In this document: positions 58,108 through 64,000 of the stretch, one piece after another
Layout: every line of letters starts with the position of its first letter
How positions within the stretch are numbered: position 1 is the first letter of the stretch
Source of the DNA: Martensiomyces pterosporus
Lineage: Eukaryota > Kickxellomycota > Kickxellomycetes > Kickxellales > Kickxellaceae
DNA: 64,000 nucleotides
Direction: 5' to 3'
NCBI GenBank assembly: GCA_025201845.1
Contig: MU603998.1
Span: forward strand, 22,201-86,200
Notes under the pieces: model-generated
Told to the model about the DNA's origin: nothing
The model's input: the letters and a program-made list of their open reading frames with translations, nothing else
Database searches by the model: none
Position numbers and translations under genes: made by a program

Positions 58108-58590
58108 TGCGCGCTTTTCGTATTGCTGTGGTACGAGTAAACCAGAGTGATGTGTATGCCTGTGTGCGAAGGAGCGTGTAGATGCATGGAGCAAGAGGCA
58201 TCTACCGACCCTTTATACCCACCTTTTCTTGCTGGCACACCAAAGGCGCTAGTTGGCACCCGTCCTGGCTGGACTGGCTGAAGACGCTTCAGCATATCGG
58301 CGCATTATTCTGTGCCGTCTTGCCGGCCGATCCCTGCACAGCAATATGCTACTACAGCCCATTTCATGTTACATACCGTGATTGCAATCAGCGAATCGCA
58401 TTTCCTGTGTGATCCGGATCAAGCCTTCGCCTGAAGCTGATTCAGAAAGAAATAATTTTTTCCTCTAGCTCCAGCAAGCTGCTCTCCGCGGCACAAGAAG
58501 CAGAAGGCAAATTGGTCTGTCCAGTCCTCGGTCTTGCCCCTCTTATTCCCCTTGAAGCACACTAACAGGCCCCCTTTTATCTTTGAAACG
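58108..58590. other. Divergent promoter region, orphan/PUF6
   Basis: 483 bases. TATAAAG (minus strand) at 58211-58219 serves the left gene. No TATA is seen for PUF6. The PUF6 frame is open from a TTG at 58534 but the first ATG is at 58591. Confidence 0.5.
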
Positions 58591-60444
58591 ATGGCGCGCA
58601 TGGATAGCACGGCCAACGGCTCTCGCAGCAAGGCCAAGAGCAAGGGCCCTGACGGCAAGCCCGGCAAATTCGGCAACAAGCAGACGCCCAGCAAGGGCAA
58701 GCACAGCAAAGAGAGCCACCAAGCAGCCAAACAAGAGAAGGCCGAAGGGCAGGGCAGCAAGCGCAAGGCCTTCGAGCAGCCAGCCATTGGATCAACTCCA
58801 CAGGAGTCGCGCCAGCTGCAAAAGAAGCAGCGCCTGGAGCGGCAAATGGCACAGCCCGATGGCGGGCTCAAGGTGGCTGCGCGCAAGCTGTGGGAGCAGC
58901 TGCGTCGCCGCGACCTGGACGAGAAGGTGCGCAAGGAGAAGATGAAGGAGATGATGGCGTTGATTAGGGGCAAGATCAAGGACGTTACGTTCAAGCACGA
59001 TATGAGCAGAGTCATACAGACCTGCATCAAGTACGGCAGCGACGAGCAGCGCGCAGAGATCGCAGAGGAGCTGATGGGCGGGTACTTGGAGCTGTCGAGG
59101 AGTCTCTATGGCAGATACATCTTGATGCGCATGCTGAAGCACTGCCCGAAGTACCGCGGGGAGATCATCAAGGCGTTCTATGGAAATGTGAGGAAGCTGG
59201 TCAGGCACAAGGAGGCGTCGGTGGTTATTGAGGAGTGCTACGCGGTGTATGCGAATGCCGGGCAGAGGTGGAATCTTGTGGCGGAGTTCTATGGCAACGA
59301 GTTTGCCATCTTCAAGGATCAGCCCGCAGCGGGCGATAGCCCAAAGTCGCTGGAGGCCGTGCTGGAGAAGGCGCCGCAGAAGAAGGAAACCATCTTGAAT
59401 ACCCTCAAGACCACCCTGACCCCGCTGCTGGAGAAGGGAACAATCCAGCACTCGATCGTACACAGGGCGCTGCTGGACTACATCAAGCATGCTGAGCCCA
59501 AGGAGAGGCTGGAGATTGTCGAGACGATGCGCGAGCTCGTCGTGGAGATCTTGCACACTCGCGACGGTGCGCAGGCCGGCATGCTCTGCTTGCTGTATGG
59601 AACGCCAAAGGACAGAAAGGCCATTGTCAAGTCGTTCAAGCCCTTCTTGCAGCGCATCTGCTGCGAGGAGTATGGATACGCAGTGCTCATTCAGGCACTG
59701 GATTGCATGGACGATACCGTGTTTATGAACAAGACTATCGTGCAGGACCTTTGCGCAATCGCCAACGAGCTCATTGAGGACAGGTTTGGTCGCCGTGTCC
59801 TGCTTTATATCCTCGCTGGACGCAACCCGCAGTACGTGGGCATTGATGCGCTCAAGGTCCTGAATGAGGGCGACCCCGTTAGGGAGGAGACCAGTAAGAA
59901 GGACCCGACCACCAGACACAGCGAGCTGGCGGCGCATATCTCGGAGAAGATGATCAAGTGGGTGGCCGGGCACCTGCAAGAGGCGATCTTTGACCCGCTC
60001 CCGAGCCAGGCTGTCTCGGAGACCCTTCTGCGTGCCCAGGGCGACAAGTCGGAGGCGTGGGCGGCGGTGCTGGAGCTTGTGAAGGCGGATATCGAGGAGA
60101 GCGGCGAGTCGCATGTCCTGGTCAACCCCATCTCGAACCGCGTCATCACCAACTGCATCATTGCGGAGTATGCGCAGCCGAAGACATCGGACAAGACGCT
60201 GCCGGAGGTCCCCAAGGAGAACCCAAAGTTTGGATCGGATATCCTGGATGCCCTTGTGGAGGCCAAGCAGCTTAAGAGCGCAGCCGTTGCTGGCGCCTTC
60301 CCGGTCCGAGCCCTCCTTGATTCGCCCGTCACTAGCAAGAAGGCAAAGAAGCTCGTCAAGCCATTCAGGGACGACATTAAGAAGGCCATGAAGGGTGCGG
60401 AGAAGAAGCGGGTGTTTGAAGCCATGCTCAGCCACCTCGAGTAA
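58591..60444 (+). CDS. PUF6: Pumilio-family RNA-binding protein Puf6/PUM3
   Basis: 617 residues from the ATG at 58591 (MARMDSTANGSRSKAKSK). A Lys/Ser-rich nuclear-localising tail (1-70) is followed by Puf-type helical repeats (about 110-470), for example MSRVIQTCIKYGSDEQRAEIAEEL and SLYGRYILMRMLKHCPKYRGEIIKAF, then the CPL region. The C-terminus is basic (KKAKKLVKPFRDDIKKAMK). Puf6/PUM3 binds RNA with little sequence specificity and works in large ribosomal subunit assembly in the nucleolus; in yeast it also represses ASH1 mRNA. It is intronless and divergent from the orphan gene. Confidence 0.93.
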   Translation: MARMDSTANGSRSKAKSKGPDGKPGKFGNKQTPSKGKHSKESHQAAKQEKAEGQGSKRKAFEQPAIGSTPQESRQLQKKQRLERQMAQPDGGLKVAARKLWEQLRRRDLDEKVRKEKMKEMMALIRGKIKDVTFKHDMSRVIQTCIKYGSDEQRAEIAEELMGGYLELSRSLYGRYILMRMLKHCPKYRGEIIKAFYGNVRKLVRHKEASVVIEECYAVYANAGQRWNLVAEFYGNEFAIFKDQPAAGDSPKSLEAVLEKAPQKKETILNTLKTTLTPLLEKGTIQHSIVHRALLDYIKHAEPKERLEIVETMRELVVEILHTRDGAQAGMLCLLYGTPKDRKAIVKSFKPFLQRICCEEYGYAVLIQALDCMDDTVFMNKTIVQDLCAIANELIEDRFGRRVLLYILAGRNPQYVGIDALKVLNEGDPVREETSKKDPTTRHSELAAHISEKMIKWVAGHLQEAIFDPLPSQAVSETLLRAQGDKSEAWAAVLELVKADIEESGESHVLVNPISNRVITNCIIAEYAQPKTSDKTLPEVPKENPKFGSDILDALVEAKQLKSAAVAGAFPVRALLDSPVTSKKAKKLVKPFRDDIKKAMKGAEKKRVFEAMLSHLE

Positions 60445-60522
60445 AATAAAAAAGCTTGCTTCACACACTGGGATTTCTACGTTCGATCTCTCTTTTTCTT
60501 TCTATTAGTAACTATTGAATCC

Positions 60523-60551
60523 TACAAGATGCACAAGATGCACAAGATGCT
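60523..60551. repeat. Short tandem repeat, about three 9-bp units
   Basis: acaagatgc-type units are repeated three times in the 172-base convergent interval between PUF6 and GID2. No function is evident. Confidence 0.6.
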
Positions 60552-60616
60552 GCTGGTACTGCTGTCAAGATATGCAGAAGAGAAAAACAGGCAAATCGAG
60601 CACACAAGACAGGGCG

Positions 60617-62085
60617 TCAGAAGTACACGCGCTTGGCATCCGACAGTGTGGACATTCCAGGGCAGTATGGGCACTTGAATCTGCCCGACGCCACAGCTCC
60701 GGGCCGAATCCCCCTGGCCAGCTTCTCCAGCGACGCCTTGCACACAACATGTCCACACGGCATCATCATGGGTGGATTCCCCACAGTCGCCTGCTCCTTC
60801 GATACTGGGCACGCAAAAATCGAGTGGAACCGCATGTCGTCTGGCAGCGGCACCTCTACCGCCAGCTCGTTCTGCTGCGACCACTCCACTTTCTTCTCGC
60901 GCAGGATATTCGACACCTTGCATACAACGGGCAGTGCTCTGGCGCCAGCACCTATGGTGACGCTGAGCGGCGAGACCGAGGAGAGCCCAAGAAGCGTGCA
61001 AAAGGCGCTGGCGAATGCGTGTGCGCCGTCCTCCCACCGCTGGTCCGTAAACAGCGCTGCATAGGGCGAGGTCGCGAGCCGGCGGGCGTAGATGAAGATG
61101 CCCATCAGGTGCTGGATCTCGTCCAGCTGCGACGCCAGCATCGTCACTGCGCCTCGCCTGTCAGCACCGGGCGCTGCTGCCGCCATGCCGCCTTCTCCAT
61201 CGCTGCTGCCTTCGTCATCCGAGTCGACGGCCATATCGCCCTGCTCGGAAGCTGTGATGCCATTGTGCACGTGGCTCGCATTGCTGCTTTGATTACTGCC
61301 ACTAGCGGGCTCTGCAGTTTGCGCGTTGGCGAATCTGGGGAACCATTCTCTGGCATAGAAGAGGGCCTCTGACGTCCGCCCCTCCTCCACCAACTGTAGG
61401 AACCTCAGCCGATGTAGCGCAAACTCCAGCTGAATGCCCAGCGACTCCAGCTTCTGCCTGTTTCCGACTGCCCAGTCAATGGCTGATGCGAGGTTGTGCT
61501 GGGGCGAGCGGATCTCGGCCACCGTGCGGTACATGTCCTCGAACTGCACCCTCGTTTCCTGCGGCAGGTCCAGCTGTGCCTCTTGCGCGAAACTGCTCGC
61601 CATGTCAAAGTCACCCTCGCGCAGAAAGTGCAGGAGGATGGAGTGTGCCAGGACGTCGCGCTTGTCCTCGAATGCCTTGGACTCGCCGACGACGCTGAGG
61701 TCCAGCTTAAACACCTACGGAAAACAGAAAGGCGCAGGCTTCAGTGTGGTAGTACAGGGAGCATGCAGCGGCTGGTCGCTGCAGCCTGAGAGCTGCTCTT
61801 TTTCATTCTTTTTCACTCTTTTTTCCTTTTTACCTTGTCCACATGCTTGCCGTACTTGGACACATTCGTGTACAGGTCCTTGAGCTGGTCCGACACATAC
61901 GTGTGCGCCTTATCCACCTGGCTCTTAAACGCCACCAGGTCAGCGCCCAGCTGTGCCTGGGCTGCCCGCTTGCGCCTGAGCTCCTCGAGGGCTTTGAGCA
62001 TCCCGTCGACGGAATTTATCGCCTTTTGCGTAGACGCCGCTTGGTGCTTTGACAGTTTGTCGCAGTCGCGTATTAGCGAGTCCAT
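60617..62085 (-). CDS. RMD5: GID/CTLH complex RING-type E3 subunit Gid2/Rmd5, one intron
   Basis: Spliced minus-strand gene: exon 1 62085-61834, intron 61833-61715 (119 nt, GTAAAA to GTAG), exon 2 61714-60617; phase 0, 449 residues. Exon 2 begins with GTG (Val), so it has no start of its own. Exon 1 (MDSLIRDCDKLS) supplies the helical N-terminus. Then come a LisH-like segment (VLAHSILLHFL), CTLH and CRA regions, and the Gid-type RING near the end: CPVSKEQ, MPCGHVVCK, FKCPYC. With Gid9 it forms the E3 core that ubiquitinates gluconeogenic enzymes in yeast. The UBE2C-like E2 nearby is cell-cycle related and is not its known partner. Confidence 0.92.
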
Positions 62086-63183
62086 AGTCTCTTGTGCAGG
62101 TATCAAAGGCAAGGCTGGCTGGTAAATTGGGTGCGAATTCAATAAGGCTAAGGGGGGTGAGTGAAGAAGAAAGAGAGGTGTGTGTGACTGAGGTCACGCG
62201 TGTGCTGTGGGGGCCTGTCTTTGATGACGTGCGACCACAGCCACGGCAGCAGCAGCACAAGAGCGGGCGGGTCTCTCTCCTTCTGGGGATGGCGTCATTC
62301 TCCAGGAGGCAAGAAAAAGCCGTAGCAGCAGCAGCAGGACAGCGTGTGCACACGAGAGCCACCAGCAGGCTAGGCGCCTGGGTCACTTAGGCTGTTTTCC
62401 AGCTGCAGTTGGCTCTGCTCCCACAATATCCGCTGATCCCAGCAGAGGGCGACAACTCGCGCTCCAATGGCGGCCAGAGCGTCGCTGGAAACATTGTCAA
62501 TCAAAGCCTTGGCCAGGGGACCCATGCTTCGCGGCGTGGGCTTCCTGGCCAAGCAGGTGCAGGCATCTGGCTTTTCTACCAACTCTGTGGCAGCATAAAG
62601 TCCTTAGTCGTGCATAGACTGAACAAAAACCGGTGTTTGAGAACCTGTTGTTGACTAAAACACATGGGACGGCGGGGGTTAAACTACCGGACACCTGCTT
62701 TGCTATGAACTTGAATGCGCGTTTTTTTATTGCTGAGACCCAGGGGTGTGCTGGTGTGCTGGGCTGAGCGATGGCGACGAGGGCGACATGGGCGCTCCTG
62801 GTCTTCCTGCTGTGCCGGCGCTGCTTGCGAGCGAGGAGACGCCTGAGAGCGCACGAAATACCCGCGTTCTTGTTTGCACCAGGGTCTCGCCACTTGATAG
62901 ACTGCGTAGGAGAAGGGCTGACTGGTCGTTGAGGACATCGCACAGCGCTGCCTGCCGTGCTCTGATGTGGTAGTTGCCTCGCGGTGGCTGCGCCATGGCT
63001 AGATCGAGAATAAGGTGAACGGAGACGTGCAAGAGGCGATGCCTGCCATCTGGCGCGCTGCACGAACCCAGAGATCGCCCGGGACTCTACACGCCAGCAT
63101 CGACAGTTATGCCCAGCTTCACCTGACTCCCGCGGAAATGAAAGAATGATGTAATGTGGATAACTAAAAAATGTGGATTGGTT
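62086..63183. other. Interval between GID2 and the E2 gene, possible small spliced gene
   Basis: 1098 bases. The minus strand holds two open segments that look coding: 62996 downward, starting MAQPPRGNYHIRARQAALCD and rich in helix-forming residues, and about 62603-62370 ending in SLSDPGA and a stop. A branch-like ACTAAG and CACAG acceptor precede the second one (about 62605-62583). I could not fix a donor, so no CDS is called. Confidence 0.35.
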
Positions 63184-63870
63184 CTAGTGCGCGTGCTCCT
63201 TGTAGTGCTTCAGCAGCACCCGCTTGTACTCCTCCTGGTTCTCCCACAGCTGCGCCGCCTGTCCATTCAGCGGGCTGGCTGGGTTCGGATCGCCCAGCAG
63301 CGTCTGCAGCGACAGCAGAATCGTCTGGACGTTGTACACGGCCGACCACTTGTCTTTGAGAATATCCAGGCAGATGTTTCCGCGGTCGTCGACGTTCGGG
63401 TGCCAGCAGGGGGTGTCGAATGTGATCGTGGGTGCTGTGAACGGGTAGTCGGCGGGGAACTTGAGGCTCAGCTTGTACTTCAATCCTTCGTACGGTGTCC
63501 CCGGAGCACCTTCGAGCGTGCCGACCCAGTTGAGCATGTTGTCGGATTGGGGGAATGCCGAGATGCCCTGGAGGTTGGCCATCTACACAGAGATACAAAA
63601 GGCTTGGAAGGAGGGGGGCGAGTTAGGGCCGTCAGTTGAAGCGGGCTTCGTTGGTTTGGCGCATGCGCGTGCTGCCGTTGCTGACTTACCATGAGAGACA
63701 TCAACTCGCTGTTCAGCCTACATTTGTAAAAGGAAAGCCAACAGGCGAAATTAGACAGAATGCTGCTGCTGGGCAGAGCAGGGAGCCGGGTGCTTCTGCT
63801 ATTGGGTTTGTGCTTACCGCTTGGCGACAGCAGCATCGAGAGGGGCGTTGTTGGCGGCCTGCGAGCTCAT
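63184..63870 (-). CDS. Ubiquitin-conjugating enzyme E2 C (UBE2C/Ubc11-like), two introns
   Basis: Three exons on the minus strand: 63870-63818 ([17 protein letters not shown] + CG), 63717-63690 (28 nt, completing Arg, LNSELMSLM), 63582-63184. Introns are 63817-63718 (100 nt, GTAAGC to TAG) and 63689-63583 (107 nt, GTAAGT to TAG). The product is 159 residues with the order [26 protein letters not shown], matching the KRL-EL-MTLMM-GISAFPESDN pattern of UBE2C. HPN, then the catalytic Cys in NICLDIL, and [15 protein letters not shown] are intact. UBE2C feeds the anaphase-promoting complex to destroy cyclins and securin. Starting at the exon 3 ATG would lose helix 1. Confidence 0.94.
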
Positions 63871-64000
63871 TTTCACGGTGAATTAGCGCTGGTGCTGTTT
63901 ATTTGTGCAGTCAAAATGAAGAACAGAGAGTGAGAAGGGAGAAAAATAGGCGAGGAGTGCGGCCGCTTGTGTTTTGCTTTGAGGCTCGCTTGTTTACTGT

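Noticed and set aside
1..64000. tRNA, rRNA, CRISPR or transposon genes
   Set aside because: I looked for A/B-box-like pairs, spaced repeats, transposase or reverse-transcriptase motifs and terminal inverted repeats by eye and saw none. A tRNAscan and repeat search would be needed to exclude them.

Overview
The window looks like a nuclear scaffold segment from an early-diverging filamentous fungus. A Kickxellomycotina member (Coemansia-like) is my best guess, from gene style and gene content only. Support for a fungus: compact genes with few and short introns (I could place only four, of 100-192 nt), a CBM19-tailed GH18 chitinase, a secreted trypsin, a class 3 lipase, a Sng1/DUF3533 protein, a GID-complex E3, Kex2-type KR sites, and TATA boxes upstream of many secreted or metabolic genes. 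Two runs of N mark assembly gaps.

Layout. 1-4006: two tandem DHA2-type MFS exporters, the first cut by the window edge. 4164-7325: a large PPR protein on the minus strand. 8345-17618: five tandem, same-strand, intronless cytochrome P450 genes, the last two with altered active-site motifs. 17752-24566: site-2 protease, a membrane SDR, the splicing factor Prp17/Cdc40, and an ER FKBP ending in RDEL. 24806-32086: an orphan secreted protein, then three tandem type I membrane proteins whose ectodomain is a trypsin fold with all three catalytic residues replaced. 33238-36060: a slicer-competent Argonaute with one intron. 37434-44134: a seven-helix receptor, an intact secreted trypsin, a chitinase and a lipase. 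45688-47820: a class II, adenosylcobalamin-type ribonucleotide reductase. 48743-58107: Sng1-like protein, second chitinase, myristoylated TLDc protein, two paralogous membrane SDRs and an orphan. 58591-63870: PUF6/PUM3, Gid2/Rmd5 and UBE2C-type E2, the last two with introns.

How they fit together. The MFS pair and P450 array form a plausible detoxification or specialised-metabolism neighbourhood, interrupted by the unrelated PPR gene. The trypsin, chitinases, lipase and orphan form a secreted group, mostly TATA-driven. The membrane pseudo-trypsins appear related to the same fold as the active trypsin about 7 kb away and are the most unusual family here. Housekeeping genes (PRP17, PUF6, GID2, UBE2C, S2P, PPR) are interspersed.

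Limits. No database search was run. Start codons were chosen from ATG positions, paralogue alignment and TATA position. Several long open frames begin with TTG or GTG and were trimmed to the first credible ATG.
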